Below are positions 19,560 through 30,300 of a stretch of 42,348 bases of DNA, one piece after another (the stretch's first letter is position 1; each line of letters opens with the position of its first letter). The notes beneath the pieces are model-generated. The model saw only the letters and a program-made list of their open reading frames with translations. It searched no databases and was not told the origin of the DNA. Origin of the DNA: Cyanophora paradoxa (taxonomy: Eukaryota > Glaucocystophyceae > Cyanophorales > Cyanophoraceae). The position numbers and the translations under genes were made by a program. The DNA lies in NCBI GenBank assembly GCA_004431415.1, contig QPMI01000361.1, positions 1 through 42,348 of the forward strand, in the 5' to 3' direction.

Positions 19560-22318
19560 TTAATATTGGCTCCTAGGCCAGAAGAACGGGTGGTGATACG
19601 TTCCAGATGGGGTCTCGACCACCGCCCTCGGGAAGGCGGCCAGGACGAGCTCCATCACGATTTCCACAGCCTTTTCCAGCCGCTCGCCGCCGAGCCTCCC
19701 GCCGGGCCGGAGCACGAAGAAGCAGCTGGGGCTGTCGAAGGCGCGGGCGGCCGCGAGGCGGCGCAGCGGCTCGAGCAGCTTCGATGCCCCCCGCTCAACA
19801 CTGCTGACCATGAACGGCACGATGAGGCCCGAGATCACTTTAAGGCTGGGGCAGGCGATGACGGCATCCACCGCCTCGGCGATGGGGACGGGCTCCCAGA
19901 GCGTGTCGGGGACACCGGGCTCGACCAGCTCCAGCCGTGCCAGGCGCCCGCAGGCGGCCAGCGCCCGAGCCGCGTCCCCCTTGAGGACCGCCGCCCCGAC
20001 GCCGAGCTCGACGAACGCCGGCGCCGCCGCGCGAAGCAGCTCCGCGAGCGCCGCGTCCACGCCCGCCTCGTCCTCCGTGACTGCACGGCCGCGGCGAGCG
20101 AGAGCGAGATTTAGAGTGAGGGGGAGCGGGTCGAGGCGGGTTGCAATGTAATTGCGATGCACTATATAGCTAGTGCTTGAATCTTAATCTCAGAAAGCAG
20201 CGGGTCGCGGCGGTTTGCAATGTAATTAATTTGGCGGCACGATCGCGAGTGCTTGAATTTTAATCTCAGAAAGCAGCTTGCACGCACAAATCTTGAGGTG
20301 AAGTTCGGCGAGAGAGTGCACGCAGAGCTCTGTGGCGGAGCGGGCGAGGCAGCGGAGGTGCGCCGGGCCGAGGCGCCCCGCGTAAAAGAGGTTGAGGTCG
20401 AGAATGCGGAGCCGGTGCAGCCCGGCGAGGGTCTCGTGGTCGCCCCGCGCGAGCCAGTCCGGCGGCTCGGGCCGCCAGCGCGAGTCAAGCCGGTCAGGGT
20501 ACCCCAGCTTGTCGACCAGACGCAGCTCCCGCAGCCGCGGGCAGGCGGCGAGGGCGGAGAACGCTTCTCCGCGCGCAATTCCTCCCGCGAGCACGACCAG
20601 GGAGGGCCCCGCGGCGCGAAGCAGCTCCGCGAGCGCAGAGTCGACTTCGGGCTTCGATTCGTCGTCCAGATTCATGAACGCTGCGAGGAATTCGAATTGA
20701 GTATTTCTAGAAATATTTCCAGAGAATGCGCAAAGCGAATCACGCACGGTTGCCGACGCCGAGGCGGCAGTTGAATTCGACCAGGTTGCGCCCGCAGAGG
20801 GCGGGGAGGGGGCGGGCGATGGCCCGGATGTGATTGACGTCTTTGCTTTGGAAGTGAATATTGAGGTCGAGCTTGCGGAGCCGCTGCATGCCCGCCAGAT
20901 ACTCGTCGAGGCGGGACAGCGGCTTTGCCGGGCCGAGGGCCTTCGCGGTGCCTTCCCCCTCCTCCTGGCTCTGCCCCTCGGAGTTTTCGTCGTCGTCGTC
21001 GTCGTCGAAGGCCTAGGTGAACATTAACGTCGCAGGTTCAGCATGAGCATATAAAGTACGTTATGCGATATATATGATACAAATTAAATCGAATAGGCGA
21101 ACATAGAAATCCATATCGACGTTGAGCTCCAGCGCCTCGAGAGAGGTGAGGTGGCGCAGAGAGGGCAGGTCCGCGATGTCGAACTCCGGATCAAATCCAC
21201 CGCAGCTGCGCACGTGCACGCCGCAGGAGAATTATAGGTCGGACGGCAGCTGCATGCAGCTGCTGTGCACGCAGCAGATTTGAAATGAATTGAAGGGGGC
21301 GCATATGCATGCGCACAAATTTATCGTCAGTTTCCGCAGGCGTGCGGCGGCGGGGCCCGCCGCGAAGACGTCGAAGCCGCTCGCGGGTCCGCGGTCGTCG
21401 CCCTCGTGCAGTTCCGTGGCCGACACGTCCAGCTCCTCAAGCGCCGAGTGCAAGGCGAGGCCGGCGAGCGTTGCACAGTCGCCGAACCGAAGGACGGCGC
21501 AGCGTAGCGCGGGCAGCGCGGCCGGAATGGCGGAGGCGACATTGTCCAGCAGGTAGGGCAGTTCCAGCCGCTCGAGGCGCGGGAAGCGGGACAGCAGCTG
21601 CACAAGTCCATCGTAAGCCTGCAGCTCGCACGCAAACGTGCTCCATTTTAGCTGGACGCTGACGCTCCTGAGCGAGTGGCGGCTGCCGCCCTCCGCCTCG
21701 GGGCTGCTTAGCGGGTCGAGAATGGCTGCGAGGAAGCGCCCGATCTCCTCATTCACCGGCAGGCGTGTTTCTAGGACGCACGCCTCGAATTTTCGCTTCA
21801 TTGTGAAGCTCATGTCGAGCGCAAGAGAGACGCTGCCGACGCTGCCGCCGCTCCCGCTGGACGCTGAGCAGGCGGAAAACAGGGCCGAGATGGCTTCGAG
21901 ACTTTTTTCGCACACTGGACGCTGGCCATCGTCATCGATCCAGGTGATCAATTCGATCGCGGCGCCGGCGGCCAGCGTGATGCGAGGCGCTTGCACACGT
22001 GCGCCCCTCGAGCTCCTCTGGCGCGGCTGATCATGAGCGAAGCGCGCTGCTGCCATGGCCAGCTGGAGCTTATCGACAGTGTCCGCCTTGAGCCGCAGCG
22101 CCGGCGCCCGGCCACGCCGCCACGCGATCGACCGCCGCGCGCATCGCCCTGCTCGCCGGCCGCAGGCTCCGCCACGCCTCGACGAGCCCGAGCCGCAGCA
22201 GCACCGCCTCCAGCGCGTCCGGGTGCAGCGCTTCGAGCGCCGAGAGCTCGGCCGCATGCGCAGGCGCACCGCCCGCGGCGTATCTGATCGTGTACATGTG
22301 GGCCACACACATGTACAT
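19560..22318 (-). CDS. F-box / leucine-rich repeat protein, 6 exons
   Basis: Six minus-strand exons join in frame: 22318-22121, 22086-21317, 21205-21103, 21012-20748, 20680-20288, 20080-19560 (750 codons with stop). Residues ~20-60 form an F-box-like motif: LHPDALEAVLLRLGLVEAWRSLRPAS. The rest has LRRs of the type LRKLTINF, LEALELNVDM, LRKLDLNIHF, LRILDLNLFY. F-box/LRR proteins act as substrate receptors of SCF ubiquitin ligases; the substrate is unknown. Exon 4 starts with an Asp run (AFDDDDDDENSEG). Exons 5 and 6 are homologous (VDSALAELLRAAGPSLVVL vs VDAALAELLRAAAPAFVEL), a sign of internal exon duplication. The first intron is only 34 nt with a GC donor (22120-22087). It is inferred because the F-box frame and the LRR frame differ by one; a frameshift is the alternative. 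In-frame ATGs at 22318, 22312 and 22297 are all possible starts. Confidence 0.72.
20126..20276. repeat. Two-copy tandem repeat inside the last intron of the F-box/LRR gene
   Basis: A unit of about 75 bp containing GGGTCG(A/C)GGCGG, TTGCAATGTAATT and AGTGCTTGAAT(C/T)TTAATCTCAGAAAG occurs at about 20126-20198 and again at 20199-20276. The intron lies between two homologous LRR exons, so exon and intron sequence seem to have been duplicated in stages. Confidence 0.75.
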
Positions 22319-23375
22319 CAGTGCCGAAATGGAGCGCGCATCGCCGCGCGCACGTCGGAGATTCTTTACGAAGCCGCTTGGATCGTCTCCTCTCCATGAT
22401 TCGCGGTCGCTGCTGCGGAATGCGCGAATTCGAATGAGTGCCGGAGTGCGCGGGCCCGCGCGCGCGCGGGCTGGTCGCGCATACGTGTACGCTCGAAGAA
22501 GCATGCACGGGGCTCGCACCGAGGCGGGAGTCGCAGGGTGCAATTGTTGTGCTGATTTTTGCGGCGCCGGGAGCTCGAGTCGCGATCGCAGGCGGGAGTC
22601 GCAGGGCCCGGGGTGCGCGCGATTGCTATGCTGATTTTTGCGGGGTTTCACGCTGCGTTTCAAACGTTTTCCTCAAGCTAGATCTAGAGCTATGGCTGCT
22701 TTGTTTCGCGCTGCATTTTCCTCAAGCCTCCCGGGGCTAGCGCTGGCCATGGACCCGGCTGGTCACGCGAATTAATTATAAGCGCGCGAACACAGCTCGT
22801 TTTTTTTACCGGGCGACCCGACACGGCCGAATATCCGGTTTCGTTAAATTCCCCTCGGGTATTCGGAATTCCCCGGCGCAAGCTAGTGCATTCTACCCGG
22901 TAGCTTGCCGGCTACAACGTCCTGCAGCGCGACTAGCCGGCGTGCATCGGGTGAAAAGTTATCGCGATCGCCGGCTACCCTTGCCCATAGCCGGGCCGTG
23001 TTGGGTCGATTAGGAAAAAAAACGAGCTGTGGAAGAAGCTACGGGAGGCGCCGGGTTTCGCGCGGTTTCGCGATCGATATATCGCACTGCAATCATTGAA
23101 TCCCTAGGCCTTAAATAGATCCCCGCGCGAATTTCCCTCATGATCAGCTAAAGCTAGCTCGAGCTCGCGATTGATAGATCGATTAATGCATGTGCGCCGT
23201 ATACATGTAAGTACGCATGCGAATACGCGCCGCGGCGTGTCGCGGCGTCTCTATTCGATTCGAATTCATGCATGCGCATATTGTTCGAATTCGCTTTAAC
23301 TTTCCCGGGTCCAAGTTTGATTTGCACGTTATTTTCTTTAATTTCAGCTGAGCGCCTATAATTCACACACTATAT
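22319..23375. other. Intergenic, no gene seen
   Basis: This region holds the promoter side of the F-box gene. It contains short direct repeats (GGCGGGAGTCGCAGGG at about 22523 and 22589; GCTGATTTTTGCGG at about 22550 and 22630). A near inverted pair reads CGAACACAGCTCGTTTTTTT (about 22788) and AAAAAAAACGAGCTGTGG (about 23013), roughly 230 bp apart, which could be the ends of a small MITE-like element. No coding exon is supported. Confidence 0.4.
22785..23035. mobile_element. Possible small MITE-like element with inverted ends
   Basis: The sequence ACAGCTCGTTTTTTTT at about 22792-22807 is mirrored by AAAAAAAACGAGCTGT at about 23012-23030. More inward, ACCGGGCGACCCGACACGGC faces GCCGGGCCGTGTTGGGTCG near 22990, extending the inverted match imperfectly. 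The enclosed ~200 bp have no coding signal. Flanking target duplications were not clear to me. Confidence 0.35.
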
Positions 23376-23504
23376 AGCTCTAGCTGTCTCGATGTTGAAG
23401 CTCGAATCCATATCTAGCCCTACTAGGCTATACCTACCGGGCCCGGTGACAGCCTATCTCAGAGCTGTCGCGATATCGATCCGCTAGCGCCCGCTCGCTT
23501 CATG
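23376..23504. repeat. Divergent copy of the polyamine oxidase 3' UTR/stop region
   Basis: CTAGCTGTCTCGATGTTGAAG through ATATCGATCCGCTAGCGCCCGCTCGCTTCA matches the segment at 37366-37469, which spans the 3' UTR and stop codon of the polyamine oxidase gene. There are several small insertions, and the match stops at the former stop codon. Confidence 0.7.
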
Positions 23505-23512
23505 ATCAAGAG

Positions 23513-23625
23513 AGATCTCCGGTCCGCGAATTTCCCATGATTCGTGTTCGAACTCGGAATTGTTTTCGTGATCACAGATTCCTGAGCGTGTGTATAGTTC
23601 AGAGCAATATAGCTAGCTCTAGCTG
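23513..23625. repeat. Copy of sequence downstream of the polyamine oxidase gene, left half
   Basis: AGATCTCCGGTCCGCG through GTTTTCGTGATCACAGATTCC, CTGAGCGTGTGTATAGTTC and AGAGCAATATAGCTAGCTC matches 37273-37376 with few differences. The match breaks at GCTAGCTCTAGCTG (23612-23625) and resumes at 26179, so the 2.55 kb between looks inserted. Confidence 0.8.
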
Positions 23626-26178
23626 ATACGCATAAGATTCCGGTACCCCGGAAAATTGCGCGAAGGCCCGCGAGCGAGTAAGCCGGCGCAGTGGGGCTTC
23701 CCCAACGAGGGTGCCTGCTAGCACTGCACGTGGCCGGTCCCAAAACTCGCGGCGCCGACGCCCAACGACCAGCACAGCCCGAACGCGCAAAGTAGGTCCG
23801 CCGGGCGGGCAGCGACAGCCGCAGCGACACCACAGACACCTAGAAGAGCAGCTGCGCCCCTGTTGGCGCCGCGACTCGCGCCAGCTCCCGCGGTAACGTG
23901 TTTAAACGGGCCGGTCCCCGCCGCCTTCTCCTGCCACTCCGAGCGCGCCCGAGAGACGCCACACAACATCTAGAGCCAACATACGCTCGTTTAAGCTCCC
24001 GTCCTCGCTCCGCCCGCCTTCCCGCCAACGCATGCCACCCGCGCATGCGCGGCTCGCCTGAGCTCACGCCCACAGCGCACGACGTACAACTCGACTCGAC
24101 TCCGCGCAGTCGGACGCGCGGCTCCGCCAACGCACCCGGCTCCGCTGCCGCCGATCATGCGGGACCCTCCCCGCGCCCGTCGCTCACGCCCTCCGCCCGC
24201 GCCCCTCCTCCACGAACCTTGACGCCGGCCCCGTACTGCCACAGAGCATGCCGGCGCCAGCGGCCCGTGCGCGGGGCCGCCCGCGCCAGCACGACACTCA
24301 AGAACCACGGGGCCGCGTCCCCCCGCTCACTTGGCTCTCCGTGACGCGTGCGCAACGCTCGCAGGCCTCTGGCGGGACGCGGAGCAAGCGCCCCAAGACG
24401 CGGCGGTGGACAGAGCCCCGAGCTGTGATGCCGCCTCTGCTGGCGCCGCTGGCGCCGGCATGCAAGCCGACGACCCCTACGTATACCCGGGCGCATGAGC
24501 ACTTAAACGCTCGCCCAGCTACCACCGCGGGGTCTGAGCCAGACGGCGCTCGCCTGCCTCAGGGCCCGGCCTCGCCGGGACCCGCCCTCGTGGGGTCCGA
24601 GCCTGATGGCGCTCGCCCACTATCGGACCCGGAATCCCCGGGCTCCGTCGAAGACTTCCCAGCGGCGGACAGTGCGTCCCCGGCAGTCGCTGCCAGGCCC
24701 CGCGCCGCCCGCCCCTCATGCCCGCCGGCGCCGGCCCCTCTCCCACGAGGCGACTGGTCCCCTTGACACCCCCCCGATGCAAGCCTCCTATACGGTCGGC
24801 GAGCTTGAGGGGCGCCTGCGATATCGATATACACACGAATAAGCCGGCCCCCGTCTGCTTTAGGAGGCCCTTAAAAGCTTGGCCCCCTAGTGGAGCAATT
24901 CGAAAGATTTTAACTGCACGAGGGAGCTGGGCACCCTCGCTCGAGCTCGAACTTGCATGCCAGTGCACAGGCCTGTAGCAGCCATTATGCAAATCTCTCA
25001 GAGTCTAAACGTTTAACAAGAGAACTAGGACAGGGTCCGCGTACGGTATATATACACTGCATGCGTACAAGCGCATAGCTAGCTATATAGGCCCTTGCGC
25101 TCATGATCATTTGCATATATATAGCTATAGGGGGCAGCCGCGGCGGCCGCAGCCGCCGCGGCCGCCCCCACCGTTGCCGCCCCCGCCGCCACCGCTGCCG
25201 CCGCTGCCGCTGCCGCCGCCGCCGTCGCCGCCGCCGCGCCGCCACCCCGGCGCCGGCCGCCGCTCCCGCGCCCGCCCCGGGCCCGGCCCCCGCCCCCGGC
25301 CCCGGGCCGGCCACCATCTCGCTCACCAACCACCAGGCGGCCCAGCGCGTGCTGGCCGAGCTCACCTCGGCCCTCGGGGGCCCCGCCGCCATCGAGGCCC
25401 TCCTGGCCGGCCGCCGGGCGGCCGCCGCCGACAACGCGGCAGCGTAGACCTCCCCTCTCTTTCCGATCTCAAAGGCCTCGGCCCTTTCACCCTTTCGGCA
25501 TCAGTTTTCTTTTCACCTTTCCCTCATTACAATCCGCGGTAGCATGACTACCGAAGAAGGGGGCCTCATGACGAGCCCACCGCCCCCCTCTCTGAGTTAG
25601 ATAGCTCCATGAAGCAATGTCACCTCCCTACCCCGCCCCCGCGTAAAGCCCTGCCCACTTGCGGGCCCGCCCCCCCCCTAAAGCTTTTCCCCCGGCCCAG
25701 AAGCTAGCGACAGACTAGCCCCACGGCCGGTACCCCCGCCACGCCCCTCTGTCCCCCGACCACACTAGGGCGCCTACCCCGCCCGTCACCGACCGCCCCC
25801 GCACTGCGCAATGTCTCTTACCAGGACCACATAATCCCCGCGCCCCACACGCAATAAAAATAAGGGGGCGCGCCCGCTACCCTAGCCCGCGCCGCCCCCA
25901 CCCCCCTCCCCACCCCTCTCCCTCGCCCGATAAGATTAGCCCCCTCGGCGCCGAAGTCCACGCACCTACACTCAAGATCACGACAAGCGACCCCCTACCA
26001 CGCCTCCCCCCCACAAGAGAAACGCTCAGCTGTAGCGTCGAAGCGCCTATCCCTGTGTTCCGGCCTCAGGTTATGCTCTGACCCAGAGTTCGGCCATTTC
26101 CGAACCGGTAGTGCGTACGATAATGTTACTGAACAAATACAATCGCCACCGCCCTTGATATGGGCTTTGTGAAAAAAA
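23626..26178 (+). mobile_element. 2.55 kb retroposon-like insertion with 14-bp target duplication and A-rich end
   Basis: The direct repeat GCTAGCTCTAGCTG stands at 23612-23625 and again at 26179-26192. The corresponding empty site at 37363-37376 has one copy. The right end of the insert is GGGCTTTGTGAAAAAAA, an A tail on the plus strand. A 14-bp duplication plus an A-tailed end fits target-primed reverse transcription (LINE, SINE or processed mRNA). The insert is strongly C-rich on the plus strand from about 25450 to 26160. It contains open frames at 23898-24344 and 24248-24766 without recognisable reverse transcriptase or endonuclease motifs, and a coding-like block near 25240-25447. I therefore call it non-autonomous or an mRNA-derived copy rather than a complete element. 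Confidence 0.5.
25138..25447 (+). pseudogene. Probable degraded C-terminal exon (poly-Ala plus conserved tail)
   Basis: The tail PATISLTNHQAAQRVLAELTS, followed by ALGGPAAIEALLAGRR and a stop at 25447, has G or C at essentially every third position, as in true exons of this window. Upstream, the frame that gives a natural Ala-rich tract (AAAAPTVAAPAATAAAA) is shifted by one relative to the tail frame near 25245. The block therefore seems to carry a frameshift. It lies inside the retroposon-like insert and may be the 3' end of a reverse-transcribed mRNA. The function of the source protein is unknown. Confidence 0.4.
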
Positions 26179-26385
26179 GCTAGCTCTAGCTGTCTCTACG
26201 TTGAAGGTCGATCTAGCCCTATAACTACCCCTGTCTCAGAGCTCAAAAATTCCGGATATCGATCCGCTAGCGCCCGCTCGCTTCAAGAGGGGCGCCGGGT
26301 GCCGAGGGCGGCGAGGAGGCGCCGCGTCTCGCGCTCGCCGGACTGCAGCGCCGCGTGCGTCGTACCCTGCCGCACCCCGCCCCAC
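26179..26385. repeat. Copy of the polyamine oxidase 3' end, right half
   Basis: This segment is nearly identical to 37363-37572: GCTAGCTCTAGCTGTCTC, then GAAGGTCGATCTAGCCCTAT, the ATATCGATCCGCTAGCGCCC motif, the stop codon, the last coding exon and its acceptor. Similarity ends about 20 bp beyond the exon. Confidence 0.9.
26283..26366 (-). pseudogene. Orphan copy of the last exon of polyamine oxidase
   Basis: The 84-nt block [20 protein letters not shown]...stop has the same length and reading frame as the real terminal exon (37467-37550). It differs by a few substitutions (E-A-R-R to E-T-R-R, T-A-L-G to A-A-L-G). The acceptor CAG is kept, but no other oxidase exon precedes it within several kb. 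It is a gene fragment that cannot make an oxidase by itself; it could act as an alternative terminal exon only if something spliced into it. Confidence 0.75.
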
Positions 26386-27388
26386 CCGCGAGGGGGGTAA
26401 GGAAGAGGGGTAGGGGTACCCCCCTCCCGCCGTTCTATTTTAAGCGTTCGAACGCGTTTTAAGCGGCTACCCCCCTCCCGCTCGAACGCGTTCGACCGCT
26501 TCCGGCGGCTGTGCCGCCGCCGCGCCCGCCCCCTGGCCCTCGCCGACACCCTCCAGCGCGGTCCGCCGCCCGCCCTCCCTCGGCCTCCGCTCAGGGGCGC
26601 AGGGACGGGCCGGAGCTTCCCGCGCTTTAGGGACGGCTTTAAGCATCGAGGCCCCCCGGGCCCTCGCCCCTCCCTCTCCCACACCGAGGTACTTCTTTTG
26701 CTTCCTTGTTGAGTCCGCTCGAGCTCTGACCTGATTTGATCGCAGGTCGCACGCCACCTGAACGGGCCGATCGACCAGGCGCGCCTTGCAATTGTGCCAG
26801 CGCCTTAAAAAAGCTTCCTCAGAGCTCTCTGAAGCCGCTGCAGAGCGTGGAGAACTGGCGGACGAAGTGGTGCACATCTCGGCCCTGGATCCCCTCAGTG
26901 ACTCAGTGAGGGGCCGCAGGTAAGACCGCTACCGGCGGCTGATCGTTGGCATCCTTTGAGGCGCCCGCCGTGCCGCGCCCAATACCCGGCCTTTGCTTGC
27001 AGTTAAAGTGCTTTACTGCAACTGAGCGAGAGGTGCCTTGTACTACTACAACTTAGCCGAAAACGGAACGAAAAGGGGCCTTGAAAGGCTGCCCTCTGTG
27101 CTTGAACGCGAGCTATGCTAACATTGTCTGAAAAGTCAGAGGAATCCGTACATAGATTCCTCTGCAAGATTGACGCGGTCAAGGATACTTCAAACTGCGA
27201 TAGATCCCAGAAGCGTTCACCAATACGTATACGCCATCTGATTCTAACCAAGCGGCGAGATGATCCTACCGCGACAAAAACGTTTATCAAATTGTTATTC
27301 GGGTTTAACTAAAATACTAAACTAGGCGACGAATTTGCAGGCGACAACCAGGCCTGAGGCGCTAAGCTGAAGCAATTGATCATGAAGT
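26386..27388. other. Intergenic, unresolved coding fragments
   Basis: The stretch begins with near-duplicate GTTCGAACGCGTT/TCGAACGCGTTCG words flanking CTACCCCCCTCCCGC repeats (26404-26500). A plus-strand stretch near 26815-26925 reads KKASSELSEAAAERGELADE, then VVHISALDPLSDSVRG before a GTAAG donor, which could be an isolated exon. A minus frame over 27003-27290 (95 codons) shows no family resemblance. Nothing here reaches the level of a gene call. Confidence 0.35.
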
Positions 27389-30300
27389 CTAAAGGAAAAC
27401 AACGCTTCCTGGCTTGTCTTCAGCAGCCTTCCTGTGCGCCAGGGACCCCAAACCGGCGGCTGCCAGCGAGTTGATGTTGACGATGTGCGAGCTGGACGCG
27501 TGGGGCTGCAAGGTCTGAGACGTCCGCAGCCCGCTTGCCTGGGGCCTCCGCTGCTGGGTGACCTGGACCGCAACGACCGCAGCCGCGAGGACGGCGATGC
27601 CAGCGGCGATGGCAATCGCGATGCCCGCGATCGCCCCGCCGGAGAGTCCCGTCGAGGCGCCCGCCGCGGCGGCTTGGTGCGGCGCGATGGCGCTTGAGAG
27701 CGTCCCGAGGGGCGGCGGAACGCTGGACATCAGCGCGAACTGCGCAGGGTCGGAATTCCGATTGAATGTCGCAAGGCAAAGCGGCGCCGCACCGGCGTGA
27801 GGTGGGGGCAGGAGGCGGCATAAAGACTTCCGGAAGGAGATGCCGCGCTGCACACTCGCCACTCCCGCGCAGTCGTGTTAAAATAAACGAGGGAGACGGA
27901 GTAGCCCGAGGCGATCGTGACGCCTTCCAGCGGAACCAGCAAGAAGCCCACGCCGGAGGGGAACTGGGTGATGGCGGCGGCCTTGCCGGCGGCGAGGCCC
28001 GTCGCCGCCACGTCGAGCACGGCGGAGACGATGGCGAATCCGGTCGGCGGCTCTGGGTAGCGGAAGGGGTCGAACACCTTGACCAGCACCTGGTAGTCCG
28101 ACACAAAAGCGTCCGTCGGAAACGAAATCTAACGAAAGATCAGCAAAGCGCATGCAAGGTTCTCTGCAGACGTTCCTATCACGCACGCTCGCTCCAGCAG
28201 CTCCGTCCAAGGCGCTGAGTGCGAGCACCTGACGCTTCTTGGCCGCCCCCGTGCACACCTGCAATTCAAATGAATCAATTGACCGGGCGGCACGCGGACT
28301 CCTGAGCAACGGAAAACCAGCAGTCTCACCTTGTAACCCGTCATGTACTTGTCGCGATTGGTGTCATTCGACCGCTCCTGCTTGCCGCAAGGCGTTGCGC
28401 TGTCCTTCAGAGCAATCTGCGGGATTGATTGAGGAAGACGCCGGGCAAGAATACCAGAATACCAAGCAAAGACGCAGGGATTGCAGGCTCTGAATTAATA
28501 TTCGCACCTGGGCGGCAGCGGCGTTCAAAGTCGCAGAGACAGCCCCCCTGATAGAAGCAGCAGCGGCAGATGCAGGAGGCAGAGCTGTCAAAAGCGCCGA
28601 GAGACTCCGCTGCAGGCTCTAGACAAATTAAACATCAAGGTCATTGCAAGAAAACCCGTCAGGCAGCTGCAGGATGCACCTTTTCGTCGCTTTCCACTGC
28701 CGCTGATGCCAGTAGGTCCTGCTCTGCACGTCAACAAGGGCCGAAACCCGGATTTGACAACTCAACAAATTCACACCGGATTTGGATTCGCATCCACAAC
28801 TTCCATCAGCAGATCTGAAGCCTGGATGACGGCTGCCTCCTGCGCGACGTCGACGGTATACGCTATAAGCTGCGGTGCCTGCAGAACGAATCCGACATGT
28901 CCATTAACGCACCGTCAGGGCACTCGTCGTGGCCGCGACCGGAGCGATCGATGAGAAGACGTTCAGCAGCGCCGCTGCCACCTGTCCGATGACGTGATTA
29001 CGCGGCTCCTTCGTTTCACCTCTTCTATGGGCGCACCTTGGGATCATACAGGACGATCTCGGTTGAGCTCACAGCCGTAATGGTTAGACTAGACACCGCC
29101 TGGCGAACCGTGTTGTTAATTAGAGAATCGTATATCTCAAGACGAGAAAAGATAGCGCGCACGTCGACAGCTCTCACCATGACCGACGAGAACAGAGCAA
29201 AAGCCGCCTGTGCCTCATCGCCGGAACTGCTCTGCACAAGCCGCCTGCGCAACGGCTTGCCGCTGGCCCTGCTGTATTGCTCTATGACTTCATCTATCAG
29301 AGCGTTGATTCGCATCACTTTCGTTAGGTAGTCTGCGTTGCTCTGTTCCAAAGACTCAGTTTCGAACCATCGCTTATCAAGATGGAACCACTTACGACAA
29401 GGATAGAATTTAGCTGCGTGTTGTACGCCCCCCCAGATGCCTGTACGTCCATGAAAATGCATCCAATCGGTTAGTTATCGGTTGCGGTTAGAGATAACTA
29501 ATTATATAACCGATAAAGAGTTATCATGCACCATGAAGTTAGAGATTGCATGTTCTAAACCCAAGCTTGGCGACCGATCGCGACTCGGGCTGGGCAACGG
29601 GCTGGGTGGCGGGCTGGGCGACGGGCTCGGGCTGGGCGAGGGGCTCGGACTGCGCGATGGGCTCGGGCTGGGCGACGGGCTCGGGCTGGGCGAAGTCGAC
29701 GGGGTGGGCGATGGGCTGGGCGACGGGCTGGGCGACGGGCTCGGGCTGGCTGACGCGCTCGGGCTGGGCGATGGGCTGGGTGATGGGCTGGGCGATGGGC
29801 TGGGCGAGGGGCGCAGGCTGGGCGACGGGCTCGGGCTGGGCGACGGGCTGGGCGATGGCCTCGGGCTGGGTGACGGGCTGGGCGATGGGCTGAGCGACGG
29901 GCTGGGCGACGGGCTCGGGTTGGCTGACGCGCTCGGGCTGGGCGACGGGCTGGGTGACGGGCTGGGCGACGGGCTGGGCGATAGGCTCGGGCTGGGCGAC
30001 GGGCTCGGGGTAGGACCGACGTGCGATGCGCTGGTCGTGAAGGAGACGGAGACGGAAGAGCTGACTCCGACGGCGTTTGCGGTCGTGACGTTGCAGGTGT
30101 AGGTCGTCTCGGGGCGCAGGGGGACCTGCACAAATGAACGCAGGACACTAAGGAACGCAGCTGCGTGCGCTGTTCGAAGGGAGCTCGAAGGGCGGACCTT
30201 CACGATGCATGACGTTTCCGATCCTGTAAGCGGGGCTGTGAAGGCGTACGGGAGGGTCGACGGAAGCCCCGGAAAGTGGTCCGCGTAGCCGTAGCGAAGC

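Noticed and set aside
23898-24766. Retrotransposon gag/pol genes in the 23.6-26.2 kb insert
   Set aside because: The open frames are Pro/Ala/Arg-rich with no zinc knuckle, protease, reverse transcriptase or endonuclease motif visible, so I did not name an element protein.
29580-30012. CRISPR-like array or satellite
   Set aside because: Units are short (6-12 bp), degenerate and in frame with a protein; there are no spacers.
29482-30102. Plus-strand frame of Gly-Leu-Gly-Asp repeats
   Set aside because: It is the complement of the Ser-Pro stalk. The minus reading continues from a lectin/Fn3 domain and joins downstream exons in phase 0, so the plus frame is a shadow.
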